Positions 8,698 to 20,071 of a stretch of DNA of 64,000 nt are shown here, in pieces. A program made the translations under genes and the position numbers. The stretch is from Desulfoscipio geothermicus DSM 3669 (lineage in GTDB: Bacteria > Bacillota > Desulfotomaculia > Desulfotomaculales > Desulfallaceae), in the NCBI RefSeq assembly GCF_900115975.1, contig NZ_FOYM01000002.1:114725-178724 (forward strand), given 5' to 3'. Below the pieces are notes generated by a model. The model worked only from the letters and a program-made list of their open reading frames with translations. It made no database searches and had not been told where the DNA came from. Position 1 is the stretch's first letter, and each line of letters starts with the position of its first letter.

Positions 8698-8842
8698 GGT
8701 ATCTGGGATACCGAAAGACAAATAAGCATGGTGCGGGGTGCAAACCATAATCCCGTTGGCGCGTAAATCCGCAAGCGCAGCGGAGTACAACCCGCCCCAC
8801 AAAATAGATTTACGCATGAACGATGAAACGGAGGATTACGCC
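8698..8842 (+). other. structured hpt-guaA intergenic leader
   Basis: 145 nt with clear secondary-structure potential: a hairpin GGTATC-TGG-GATACC directly on the hpt stop, and a 9-bp helix GCGTAAATC (8761-8769) with GATTTACGC (8807-8815) closing a GC-rich internal part. The usual purine-riboswitch core is not seen. No U-run terminator is evident. The guaA RBS GGAGGATT (8830-8837) lies 15 bases past the helix. Confidence 0.4.
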
Positions 8843-10384
8843 ATGTCTGTTCCGGAACAGGAACTGGTGATCGTATTGGATTTCGGCGGCCAGTACAGCC
8901 AACTGATCGCCCGCCGGATCCGTGAGTGCAGCGTATTTTGCGAAATGCTGCCCTATAACACCCCCTTGTCTGAAATACAGGCCAAAAAGCCAAAGGGCAT
9001 CATATTTTCCGGGGGACCGTCCAGTGTCTGCCAGGAAGGCGCCCCGGTGGTGGACCCGGCCATTTACGACCTCAACATACCCGTGCTGGGTATCTGTTAC
9101 GGCATGCAATTGATGGCCTCCCAATTGGGCGGCAAGGTGAACAAGGCCGTCCGGCGGGAATACGGTAAAACGGAACTGCAAATCGCGCCGAGAAAAGGGC
9201 TTTTAAGCTGCATGGGCCAGCGGGCGCAGTGCTGGATGAGCCACGGGGACCTGGTGGAAGCGCCACCGCCGGGTTTTGAGGTGCTGGCGTCCACCGAAAC
9301 CCTGCCGGTGGCCGCCATGGCTGCCCCGGAGCGCAGCCTGTACGCGGTGCAATTCCATCCCGAAGTGGTGCACACCCCCAAAGGGCAGGATGTGCTGCGC
9401 TATTTTTTGTTTGACATATGCGGCTGCGTCGGCAACTGGACCATGGGTTCATTTATCGAGCAAACAGTGGCCGAAGTGCGGGAAAAGGTGGGGGGCCGCC
9501 GGGTGCTCTGCGCGCTCAGCGGGGGCGTCGACTCATCAGTGGCCGCCGTGCTGGTTCACCGGGCCATCGGCGACCAACTGACCTGTGTGTTTGTCAACCA
9601 CGGGCTGCTGCGTAAGGGCGAAGCCGAATCGGTGCAGGAAATATTCCGGGACCGCTTCAATATGAACCTGGTTTACGTGGACGCTTCGGAACGTTTTTTA
9701 AATAAACTGCAGGGCGTTACCGACCCGGAGCGCAAACGCAAAATCATCGGCGAGGAATTCATTCGCGTGTTTGAAGAAGAAGCCGGCAAACTGGGTGAAA
9801 TAGATTTCCTGGTGCAGGGCACCCTTTACCCGGACGTGGTGGAAAGCGGCACAGCCACTGCAGCGGTCATCAAGTCGCACCACAACGTGGGCGGGCTGCC
9901 CGAAGACATGCGCCTGTCCCTGATCGAGCCCTTGCGCTGGCTGTTCAAGGACGAAGTACGGAAAGTGGGGGAAGAACTGGGCATGCCTGACCGGATAGTT
10001 TGGCGACAGCCCTTCCCGGGACCGGGATTGGCAGTGCGCATCCTGGGCGAAGTCACCCGGGACAAGATTGCCATACTGCAGGAAGCGGATGCCATTGTTA
10101 CTGAGGAAATTGCCCGGGCGGGATTGGACCGGGAAATTTGGCAATACTTTGCCGTATTGCCAAATTTATACAGCGTGGGTGTCATGGGTGACGAGCGCAC
10201 CTACGCACATACCGTGGCCGTCAGGGCCATTTATTCCCACGACGGCATGACCGCCGACTGGGCCAAGATACCTTATCCGGTATTGGAGCGCATTTCCAGC
10301 CGGATAGTCAATGAAGTAAAGGAAATCAACCGGGTGGTTTATGATATTACGTCCAAACCGCCGGCAACCATTGAGTGGGAGTAA
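8843..10384 (+). CDS. guaA: GMP synthase (glutamine-hydrolysing)
   Basis: Converts XMP to GMP with ATP and glutamine. N-terminal class I amidotransferase domain: [15 protein letters not shown], nucleophile Cys in [10 protein letters not shown], and His/Glu in [10 protein letters not shown]. Then the ATP-pyrophosphatase P-loop [14 protein letters not shown] (about residue 222) and the dimerisation domain ending in [16 protein letters not shown] 8843 follows a GGAGG site and gives 513 residues, the family norm; the frame is open back to 8738 without a better start. Confidence 0.97.
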   Translation: MSVPEQELVIVLDFGGQYSQLIARRIRECSVFCEMLPYNTPLSEIQAKKPKGIIFSGGPSSVCQEGAPVVDPAIYDLNIPVLGICYGMQLMASQLGGKVNKAVRREYGKTELQIAPRKGLLSCMGQRAQCWMSHGDLVEAPPPGFEVLASTETLPVAAMAAPERSLYAVQFHPEVVHTPKGQDVLRYFLFDICGCVGNWTMGSFIEQTVAEVREKVGGRRVLCALSGGVDSSVAAVLVHRAIGDQLTCVFVNHGLLRKGEAESVQEIFRDRFNMNLVYVDASERFLNKLQGVTDPERKRKIIGEEFIRVFEEEAGKLGEIDFLVQGTLYPDVVESGTATAAVIKSHHNVGGLPEDMRLSLIEPLRWLFKDEVRKVGEELGMPDRIVWRQPFPGPGLAVRILGEVTRDKIAILQEADAIVTEEIARAGLDREIWQYFAVLPNLYSVGVMGDERTYAHTVAVRAIYSHDGMTADWAKIPYPVLERISSRIVNEVKEINRVVYDITSKPPATIEWE

Positions 10385-10476
10385 GTATAAGCCAATGAGC
10401 CGCCAGCGCGGATATTTATGTACGGCAGTCAACAACAGGCCCACTATTTTAACGTAAATTTAATGTTGTTTATTCC

Positions 10477-10505
10477 TTGACTGCTTGACAATTACGGGTT
10501 AATAT
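10477..10505 (+). promoter_or_regulatory. sigma-A promoter of the purine operon leader
   Basis: -35 TTGACT at 10477-10482, 17-bp spacer, -10 TAATAT at 10500-10505. Transcription would begin near 10512 and run into the riboswitch at 10541. Confidence 0.75.
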
Positions 10506-10540
10506 TACAGTGGAAAGTTATTTAATCAAATATCCACTGT

Positions 10541-10655
10541 GAGAGAAAGTGTACCTAGGGTTCCACACCGGCAAGCCGGTGGTTCGGTCCAAGCGGTACA
10601 GGCAGCGCCGGCCAGGCCGGGCGCGGCTACACCGGTCGGGATAAAAGCCCAGGCG
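10541..10655 (+). ncRNA. ykkC-family riboswitch, probably PRPP-sensing (subtype 2b)
   Basis: The conserved ykkC blocks are visible in order: CTAGGGTTCC (10555-10564), GGTCCAAGCG, CTACACCGGTCGGG and GGGATAAAAGCCCAGG (10638-10653), with GC-rich helices between them. ykkC RNAs sense guanidine, ppGpp or PRPP according to subtype; PRPP types precede purine biosynthesis genes, and this one leads purE. The 3' conserved GCCCAGG is also the 5' arm of the downstream terminator, so ligand binding should prevent termination (an ON switch), as expected for the substrate of PurF. Family assignment is strong; ligand identity is inferred from gene context. Confidence 0.87.
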
Positions 10656-10703
10656 GGTAGGTTTCACTCAAATGAACCTGCCCTGCTTGGGCTTTGTATT
10701 TTA
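10644..10703 (+). terminator. riboswitch expression-platform terminator
   Basis: Long hairpin GCCCAGGCGGGTAGGTT (10647-10663) pairing with AACCTGCCCTGCTTGGGC (10675-10692), followed by TTTGTATTTTAT. The left arm is shared with the riboswitch core, so aptamer and terminator are mutually exclusive. Confidence 0.88.
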
Positions 10704-10797
10704 TCCGGTGAATTACAGTATTATAAACCAAGAGTTTAAAAAAAATTGAATAAATATGCCACGCAAATCAAACATAACTTTGGTGAGGAGGCGAATC

Positions 10798-11331
10798 ATG
10801 AACAATCCACTGGTGGGAATAGTTATGGGCAGTGATTCCGACCTGCCGGTCATGCGCGGAGCGGCGGATATACTCGATGAATTCGGCATCCCCTGGGAAA
10901 TGATCATTTCCTCCGCCCACCGGGCGCCGGAAAAAACGGCGACCTACGCCAGGGAAGCCGCCGGTCGCGGTTTGGCGGTGATTATCGCCGGCGCCGGCAG
11001 CGCGGCTCACCTGGCCGGGGTCATCGCAGGGCATACACCGCTGCCGGTAATCGGGGTCCCTATTTCATCCGGCGCCTTAAACGGCGTTGACGCCCTTTAC
11101 GCCACCGTGCAAATGCCCCCGGGCATACCGGTGGCCACCGTGGCCATAAACGGAGCCAAAAATGCGGGCATCCTGGCGGCACAGATAGTCAGCGCAGGCC
11201 GGCCGGAAGTACGTGAGAAAATTATTGCCTATAAACAAAAAATGACCCGGCAGGTGGAAGAAAAATCAGCCTTGTTGCAAGAGCTGGGCGTAGAGATGTA
11301 TTTGCAAAAAATAGGAGGTAAAAAAGCTTGA
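10798..11331 (+). CDS. purE: N5-carboxyaminoimidazole ribonucleotide mutase (or AIR carboxylase) PurE
   Basis: De novo purine step producing CAIR. 177 residues with the nucleotide-binding start VGIVMGSDSDLPVM, SAHRAPEKT, and IAGAGSAAHLAGVIAGHT then PVIGVPI. ATG 10798 has RBS GGTGAGGAGG; the frame is open to 10756. First gene of the operon under the riboswitch. No purK lies next to it, so either PurK is elsewhere or this PurE is of the class using CO2 directly. Stop overlaps the purB TTG by 4 bp. Confidence 0.95.
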   Translation: MNNPLVGIVMGSDSDLPVMRGAADILDEFGIPWEMIISSAHRAPEKTATYAREAAGRGLAVIIAGAGSAAHLAGVIAGHTPLPVIGVPISSGALNGVDALYATVQMPPGIPVATVAINGAKNAGILAAQIVSAGRPEVREKIIAYKQKMTRQVEEKSALLQELGVEMYLQKIGGKKA

Positions 11332-12620
11332 TTGACCGTTATACATTACCGGAGATGAAAGCCATTTGGTCCCAGGTGAATAAATTCCGCAAGTGGCTGG
11401 AGGTGGAAATCTGCGTCTGCGAGGCGCTGGCTGAAAAAGGCGTGGTGCCGAACGACGCACTGCGGGAAATCAAAGAAAAAGCCAACTTTACGGTGGAGCG
11501 CATCGAGGAAATTGAAGCGGTAACCAATCACGACGTCATTGCTTTTCTTACCTGCGTGGCTGAATACGTGGGGGACGCTTCCAAATACATCCACCTGGGC
11601 ATGACTTCGTCCGATGTGCTGGATACCGCCCTGGCTGTTCAGATCAAGGAGGCCGGGGAACAGATCCTCCATCGCATGCACAAATTGCGGGACGTTTTAC
11701 TGGCCAAAGCCGAAGAACACCGGTACACCATCATGATCGGACGCACCCACGGAATTCATGCCGAACCCACCACCTTTGGCTTGAAGATGCTGTTGTGGGT
11801 GGCGGAAACCGAGCGCAACATCAAACGCCTGGAAAATGCCATCGCCACGATCAGCGCGGGTAAAATCTCCGGGGCCGTGGGCACCTACGCCAATATCGAC
11901 CCCTCCGTGGAAGAGCACGTCTGCGCCAGGTTAGGCCTGAAGCCGGCCCGGGTATCCACCCAGGTACTGCAAAGGGACCGGCACGCCGAATTCATGACCA
12001 CCCTGGCCGTAATCGGCAGTTCGCTGGATAAATTCGCCACGGAAATCAGAAACCTGCAGCGTACCGATATCTTGGAAGCAGAGGAGTTTTTCAAAAAAGG
12101 ACAAAAGGGTTCATCCGCTATGCCGCACAAGCGCAATCCCATTACAACGGAGCGGATCAGCGGGTTGGCCCGGTTACTGCGCGGTAACGCCCTGGCCGCC
12201 CTGGAAAATGTGGCCCTGTGGCACGAGCGGGATATATCCCATTCTTCAGTGGAAAGGGTTATCATCCCCGACAGCACCATTACCCTGGATTACATGCTGT
12301 ACAAGTTTACAAATGTCATGGAAAACTTGATAGTTTACCCCGAAAACATGAAAAAGAACCTGGAAAAAACCCACGGCCTTATTTTTTCCCAGCGGGTATT
12401 GCTGGCACTGGTGGACCACGGCCTAACCAGGGAAAAGGCTTACGCGCTGGTACAACGCAACGCCATGCAGACCTGGAACACCGGTGCTGATTTCCGGCAA
12501 TTGCTGCTGGATGATGCGGAAGTAATGGATATTCTCTCGGAAAAAGAAATCAACGAACTGTTTGATTTCGGGTACCACCTGAAACACGTTGATGATATTT
12601 ACAAACGGTTCGGTTTGTAA
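11328..12620 (+). CDS. purB: adenylosuccinate lyase
   Basis: Cleaves SAICAR to AICAR and adenylosuccinate to AMP, releasing fumarate. The fumarase/aspartase-superfamily signature [11 protein letters not shown] with the mobile catalytic Ser is near residue 262; the catalytic His region is [14 protein letters not shown] (about 138). 430 residues. TTG 11328 follows AGGAGG at 11313-11318 and overlaps the end of purE, which points to translational coupling. It is followed by a 91-bp gap before purC with no clear terminator. Confidence 0.97.
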   Translation: MIDRYTLPEMKAIWSQVNKFRKWLEVEICVCEALAEKGVVPNDALREIKEKANFTVERIEEIEAVTNHDVIAFLTCVAEYVGDASKYIHLGMTSSDVLDTALAVQIKEAGEQILHRMHKLRDVLLAKAEEHRYTIMIGRTHGIHAEPTTFGLKMLLWVAETERNIKRLENAIATISAGKISGAVGTYANIDPSVEEHVCARLGLKPARVSTQVLQRDRHAEFMTTLAVIGSSLDKFATEIRNLQRTDILEAEEFFKKGQKGSSAMPHKRNPITTERISGLARLLRGNALAALENVALWHERDISHSSVERVIIPDSTITLDYMLYKFTNVMENLIVYPENMKKNLEKTHGLIFSQRVLLALVDHGLTREKAYALVQRNAMQTWNTGADFRQLLLDDAEVMDILSEKEINELFDFGYHLKHVDDIYKRFGL

Positions 12621-12711
12621 GGTCAGACAGACCATCTTTAGCCGCACTGGCCGGTTGGTCCCTACTAAAGCCATTACGTCAAGTTTTAAAAAAATACTGG
12701 AGGTCGGAAAT

Positions 12712-13416
12712 ATGGAAATCAAAGAGATGCTCTACGAAGGCAAGGCCAAAAAGGTGTATCGCACCGATAATCCCGACTTCTACTGGGTGCAATACAAGGA
12801 CGATGCCACCGCGTTCAACGGCCTTAAAAAAGGCACCATCACCGGCAAGGGTTCGCTGAACAACCGGATTTCCGCGTATTTCTTCAGCCTGCTGGCCAAG
12901 CACGGCATAGATTCCCATTTCGTTGAAGAAAAATCCGACACGGAAATGGTGGTTAAAGCCCTGCAAATCATCCTGGTGGAAGTGGTGGTGCGCAATATCG
13001 CCGCCGGCAGCCTGGCCAAGCGTTTGGGCATGGAGGAAGGAACCCCGCTGCCCGCTACGGTGGTGGAGTATTACTACAAAAGCGACGAACTGGGCGACCC
13101 CCTGATCAACGACGACCATATCCAGGTTTTGAAACTGGCCACTCCGGAACAAATGGCCCGGATCAAGACCACGGCCTTGAAGGTCAACGACATACTGCGT
13201 TCCCACCTGGCCGAGCGGGACATTGAACTCATTGATTTTAAACTGGAATTCGGCCTGCATAAAGGTGAACTGCTGCTGGGTGACGAAATATCACCTGACA
13301 CCTGCCGGTTCTGGGACAAAAACACCAACGAAAAATTGGACAAGGACCGTTTCCGCCGGGACCTGGGCAATGTGGAAGAAGCCTACCGGGAAGTGTACCG
13401 GCGTCTGACACAGTAG
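12712..13416 (+). CDS. purC: SAICAR synthetase
   Basis: Phosphoribosylaminoimidazole-succinocarboxamide synthase joins CAIR and aspartate with ATP. 234 residues with the typical start [43 protein letters not shown], and LIDFKLEFG plus [17 protein letters not shown] 12712 is preceded by CTGGAGG; the frame is open to 12589 but those codons are non-conserved intergenic sequence. In many Firmicutes purS-purQ-purL would come next, but here purF follows directly. Confidence 0.97.
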   Translation: MEIKEMLYEGKAKKVYRTDNPDFYWVQYKDDATAFNGLKKGTITGKGSLNNRISAYFFSLLAKHGIDSHFVEEKSDTEMVVKALQIILVEVVVRNIAAGSLAKRLGMEEGTPLPATVVEYYYKSDELGDPLINDDHIQVLKLATPEQMARIKTTALKVNDILRSHLAERDIELIDFKLEFGLHKGELLLGDEISPDTCRFWDKNTNEKLDKDRFRRDLGNVEEAYREVYRRLTQ

Positions 13417-13485
13417 TTGAGCCGGTTGGTACCAATAATCGATAAGAGATTATATTTAAGAATATTATTTTCTGGGGGAGATAGA

Positions 13486-14922
<1,437 letters not shown>

Positions 14923-14944
14923 CCCGGGAGCGGAGGGAAATAAA

Positions 14945-15985
14945 ATGCCCAAACAACGAAATCTAACTTATGCGGATACCGGTGTGGATATAGATGCCGG
15001 GAATCGCGCCGTGGAACTGATGAAAAAGTCGGTCCGGAGCACCTTCCGCCCCGGGGTGCTCACCGGTATCGGCGGTTTTGGCGGGCTTTTCGCCCTGGAT
15101 ACAACCAGGTACCGTGAACCCGTATTGGTTTCGGGTACCGACGGGGTGGGTACCAAGCTGCGTGTGGCTTTTTTGACCGGAAAACATGATACCATCGGCA
15201 TCGATGCCGTGGCCATGTGTGTCAATGACATTTTGACCCTGGGCGCCGAACCTTTATTTTTCTTGGATTACCTGGCCGTGGGCAAACTGGAGCCGGAAAA
15301 GGTGGCGGACATCGTATCGGGTGTGGCCGAAGGCTGCCGCCAGGCCGGCTGCGCGTTGATCGGCGGTGAGACCGCTGAAATGCCTGATTTTTATGAAACA
15401 GGGGAATATGACATCGCCGGTTTTGCAGTGGGTGTGGCAGAAAAAAGTAAAATTATCGACGGCAGCGCCATAGTCCCCGGTGATGTGTTGATTGGACTTT
15501 CATCATCCGGCCTGCACAGTAACGGTTACTCCCTGGCCCGCCGGGTGCTGCTGGACCGGGCCGGCTACCGGGTAGACCAGGTACACCCGGCGCTGGGCCG
15601 CACGGTGGGCGAAGAGCTTCTTTGCCCTACCAGAATATACGTTCCCACCGTGTTGCCGCTGTTGCAAAAATTCCATATCAAAGGTATAGCCCACATAACC
15701 GGCGGGGGCCTGCCGGAAAATGTACCCCGCGTACTGCCGCCGGGCACCGCCGCGCAAATCGACACCGACGCCTGGGAGACCCCGCCGGTGTTTAAAATCA
15801 TTGCTGAGGAGGGCCCGGTGGAAACAACCGAGATGTACCGTGTGTTCAACATGGGCATCGGGATGGTGCTGGTAGTGCCCGAAAGCCAGGCCGGCGACGT
15901 TATCAACGAATTGCACGGGCATGGCGAAAACGCCTGTCCAATCGGCAGGGTTATCGCCGGCAATGGTAAAGTTGAGTTGATTTAG
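14945..15985 (+). CDS. purM: phosphoribosylformylglycinamidine cyclo-ligase (AIR synthase)
   Basis: ATP-dependent ring closure of FGAM to AIR. 346 residues of the PurM/HypE superfamily, with the glycine-rich [12 protein letters not shown] near residue 40, [36 protein letters not shown] and [26 protein letters not shown] lies 6 bases before ATG 14945. Spacings of about 20 bp on both sides place it firmly within the operon. Its substrate FGAM must come from PurSQL encoded outside the window. Confidence 0.97.
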   Translation: MPKQRNLTYADTGVDIDAGNRAVELMKKSVRSTFRPGVLTGIGGFGGLFALDTTRYREPVLVSGTDGVGTKLRVAFLTGKHDTIGIDAVAMCVNDILTLGAEPLFFLDYLAVGKLEPEKVADIVSGVAEGCRQAGCALIGGETAEMPDFYETGEYDIAGFAVGVAEKSKIIDGSAIVPGDVLIGLSSSGLHSNGYSLARRVLLDRAGYRVDQVHPALGRTVGEELLCPTRIYVPTVLPLLQKFHIKGIAHITGGGLPENVPRVLPPGTAAQIDTDAWETPPVFKIIAEEGPVETTEMYRVFNMGIGMVLVVPESQAGDVINELHGHGENACPIGRVIAGNGKVELI

Positions 15986-16005
15986 AACATATCGGGGGGG
16001 AGAGT

Positions 16006-16620
16006 ATGGGGGATAAAAACCTTGGGGTGCTGGCCTCGGGCCGTGGTTCCAACCTCCAATCCATTATGGATGCCTGCGCGGCCGGGCAAATTCCGGCCCG
16101 GGTGGCCGTAGTCATCAGCGATAAAAAGGATGCCTACGCCCTGGAAAGGGCCCGGTGCGCGGGCATACCTGCCGTGCATGTGGATTTAAGCAATTTTACC
16201 TGTAAAGCGGAGTATGAAAAGGAAATTGTCAATATACTACAGAAACACGGGGTGGACCTGGTATGTCTGGCCGGGTACATGCGACTGGTGGGATATACAC
16301 TGCTGGCGGCTTATCCCAACCGGGTCATGAATATCCACCCGGCATTACTGCCGGCATTTCCGGGTCTGCATGCCCAGGAACAAGCCTGGCGTTACGGCGT
16401 AAAATACAGCGGTTGTACGGTACATTTCGTGGACGAAGGTATGGATACGGGACCTGTCATCATGCAAGCCGTGGTGCCTGTTTACGATGATGATACCGCC
16501 GACACCCTGGCCGACCGCATTTTGGAGCAGGAACACCGAATTTACCCCGAAGCGATTAAACTGTACTGCCTGAACAGGCTGGAAATAAAGGGCCGGAAAG
16601 TATACATAAGCAAAGACTGA
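16006..16620 (+). CDS. purN: phosphoribosylglycinamide formyltransferase (GAR transformylase)
   Basis: Transfers a formyl group from 10-formyl-THF to GAR. 204 residues with LASGRGSNLQSIMDA for phosphate binding, the catalytic Asn/His block NIHPALLPAFPG (about residue 109), and Asp in VDEGMDTGPVI. RBS GGGGGGAGAG precedes ATG 16006. Followed by a 67-bp gap with a fresh GAGGAGG for purH. No formate-dependent PurT is seen nearby. Confidence 0.96.
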   Translation: MGDKNLGVLASGRGSNLQSIMDACAAGQIPARVAVVISDKKDAYALERARCAGIPAVHVDLSNFTCKAEYEKEIVNILQKHGVDLVCLAGYMRLVGYTLLAAYPNRVMNIHPALLPAFPGLHAQEQAWRYGVKYSGCTVHFVDEGMDTGPVIMQAVVPVYDDDTADTLADRILEQEHRIYPEAIKLYCLNRLEIKGRKVYISKD

Positions 16621-16687
16621 CTGAATCGACTTTCAACAACTCAAGCTTTCAACACTCGGCACCAAAGAATAAAGAGGAGGTTGTATA

Positions 16688-18229
<1,542 letters not shown>

Positions 18230-18263
18230 ACCGGCAACGTGAAATTTTTAGGAGGTATTTTCT

Positions 18264-19529
18264 TTGAAAGTTTTAGTTGTCGGGGGCGGCGGCAGGGAAC
18301 ACGCCCTGGTCTGGAAGATTAGCCGGAGTCCCCGGGTGAAGAAAATTTTCTGTGCGCCGGGTAACGCCGGCATTGCGCAATTGGCGGAGTGCGTGGATAT
18401 AAAGGACGGTAATATACCGGCGCTGGTTGACCTGGTGCGGCGGGAAAAGATCGATCTGACCGTGGTGGGGCCGGAAGCCCCGCTGGTGGCAGGCTTGGTG
18501 GATATCCTGGAAAAGGAAGGCTTTCCCGTTTTCGGCCCCCGGCAGCGGGCCGCGGAAATAGAAGGCAGCAAGGTGCTGGCCAAGGAGATTATGCAAAAGT
18601 ATGGCATTCCCACGGCCCGGTATGCCGCTTTTGACAGTGCCCGTGACGCCCGGGATTATATCAGGGAAATTGGCGCCCCCTGTGTGGTGAAGGCCGACGG
18701 ACTGGCCGCCGGAAAAGGGGTAATCGTAGCCGAAGACGAACAAACCGCCTTGGCCGCCGTGGAATCCATCATGGAACAAAAGGTTTTCGGCGCGGCGGGC
18801 AGCCGCATAGTGGTGGAAGAACGTCTGCGCGGTGAGGAAGCCAGCATGCTGGCCTTTACCGACGGTGAACACGTGGTGCCCATGATCAGCTCCCAGGACC
18901 ACAAGCAGGTTTTCGACGGTGACCGGGGGCCCAACACCGGCGGCATGGGGGCATACGCCCCGGCGCCGGTTTTAAGCCCGGCTATACAGCAAGAAGTGAT
19001 GGAAAAAATCATGCTGCCCGCCGTACGCGGCATGGCCGCTGAGGATCGCCCGTACCGGGGGGTGTTATATGCGGGGCTGATGTTTACCGAAAAAGGGCCG
19101 CAGGTGCTGGAGTTCAATGCCCGGTTCGGTGACCCGGAAACCCAGCCCATCATGGCCATGCTGGAATCCGATCTGGTGGATGTTATACAAGCGCTGCTGG
19201 CCGGGGAATTGCACAAAGCAGACCTGCGCTGGTTCGACGGCGCCGCCGTATGCGTGGTGCTCGCCTCGGGCGGTTACCCCGGCGCTTATCAGAAGGGCGA
19301 AGTTATTGCAGGCCTGGAAAGCCTGCCGGAAAATGTGACGGCCTTCCACGCCGGTACCGCTATGCGAGGCGGCGCATTCGTCACCGCGGGCGGCCGGGTG
19401 CTGGGCATCACCGCCCGGGCCGACAGCATCCCCGCCGCCATCGACCTGGCCTACCGGGGCGTGTCCCGGGTACACTTCAACGGCATGCATTACCGCAAGG
19501 ACATCGGTCAAAAAGCGTTAAACAGGTAA
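18264..19529 (+). CDS. purD: phosphoribosylamine-glycine ligase (GAR synthetase)
   Basis: ATP-grasp enzyme joining phosphoribosylamine to glycine. 421 residues with GGGGREHALVWK at the N-terminus, VVGPEAPLVAGLVD, the ATP-grasp segment VVKADGLAAGKGVIVA and EFNARFGDPETQ with metal ligands. The start is TTG 18264 behind TAGGAGGT. Last gene of the operon, followed by a clear terminator. Confidence 0.97.
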   Translation: MKVLVVGGGGREHALVWKISRSPRVKKIFCAPGNAGIAQLAECVDIKDGNIPALVDLVRREKIDLTVVGPEAPLVAGLVDILEKEGFPVFGPRQRAAEIEGSKVLAKEIMQKYGIPTARYAAFDSARDARDYIREIGAPCVVKADGLAAGKGVIVAEDEQTALAAVESIMEQKVFGAAGSRIVVEERLRGEEASMLAFTDGEHVVPMISSQDHKQVFDGDRGPNTGGMGAYAPAPVLSPAIQQEVMEKIMLPAVRGMAAEDRPYRGVLYAGLMFTEKGPQVLEFNARFGDPETQPIMAMLESDLVDVIQALLAGELHKADLRWFDGAAVCVVLASGGYPGAYQKGEVIAGLESLPENVTAFHAGTAMRGGAFVTAGGRVLGITARADSIPAAIDLAYRGVSRVHFNGMHYRKDIGQKALNR

Positions 19530-19542
19530 TAAATGTTTTTTT

Positions 19543-19574
19543 AGATAACCGTCCACGGCGGTTATCTTTTTTGT
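19543..19574 (+). terminator. intrinsic terminator of the pur operon
   Basis: Stem AGATAACCG (19543-19551) with CGGTTATCT (19559-19567), 7-nt loop, then a T-rich run TTTTTGTTTT. Confidence 0.9.
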
Positions 19575-19620
19575 TTTAATACTTTACTAAAAAAAAGGAT
19601 TTGCCGGCTATCTGTCGAAA

Positions 19621-19667
19621 CTGCATATAAAAGATGCAGAAACATCAACCTAATCATGTATAATTAG
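19621..19667 (+). promoter_or_regulatory. promoter and operator-like repeats upstream of yerC
   Basis: Contains CTGCAT-N7-ATGCAG (19621-19639) and an imperfect palindrome CTAATCATGTATAATTAG (19650-19667) in which the -10 TATAAT (19659-19664) is embedded. No good -35 is seen. A repressor bound to the palindrome would cover the -10, so autoregulation is possible. Confidence 0.5.
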
Positions 19668-19685
19668 AACCGGGAGGAAATACAG

Positions 19686-20012
19686 GTGGCTTACACCGGA
19701 AAACTGCGTGACCCGCTACTGGACCAACTGTTTCAGGCTATCCTGCAATTGCAAGATTCTGAGGAATGTTATCAATTTTTCGAAGACGTTTGTACGGTTG
19801 CCGAACTGAAAATCATGGCCCAAAGACTGGAAGTGGCCAGAATGCTGCAGGGCAATTACACCTACGGGGAAATTGCCGCGCGCACCGGCGCCAGCACCGC
19901 CACCATCAGCAGGGTTAAAAGGGCGCTGCATTATGGTGCGGACGGATATAAAATAGTGCTGGAAAGACTGGGTCTGTCTGAAGCCGGCGACAAAAAAGGT
20001 ATTGACAGTTAA
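19686..20012 (+). CDS. yerC: YerC/YecD family TrpR-related transcriptional regulator
   Basis: A 108-residue all-helical DNA-binding protein related to TrpR. The helix-turn-helix is visible as YGEIAARTGASTATISRVKRAL (about residues 60-82), preceded by the family block CTVAELKIMAQRLEVA. GTG 19686 follows GGGAGG. It lies directly upstream of the histidine operon with a shared orientation. Comparative genomics has, as I recall, proposed YerC-type proteins as histidine regulators in Firmicutes; the location here and the palindrome before hisD are consistent with that. Effector and operator remain inferred. Confidence 0.88.
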   Translation: MAYTGKLRDPLLDQLFQAILQLQDSEECYQFFEDVCTVAELKIMAQRLEVARMLQGNYTYGEIAARTGASTATISRVKRALHYGADGYKIVLERLGLSEAGDKKGIDS

Positions 20013-20045
20013 CACTGCTTAATTTAATATTTTATTATATTATCT

Positions 20046-20061
20046 CTTTAATGCATTAAAG
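20046..20061. promoter_or_regulatory. perfect 16-bp palindrome, candidate operator of hisD
   Basis: CTTTAATGCATTAAAG is a perfect palindrome placed directly upstream of the hisD ribosome binding site, between a putative regulator gene and the operon. It has the size and AT-rich symmetry of a TrpR-type operator. It could instead form an RNA hairpin next to the RBS. Confidence 0.55.
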
Positions 20062-20071
20062 GGGGATTTTT

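Noticed and set aside
8698..8842. Guanine riboswitch upstream of guaA
   Set aside because: The purine aptamer core (TATA/CTACC and paired loops) is not present; only generic secondary structure is seen.
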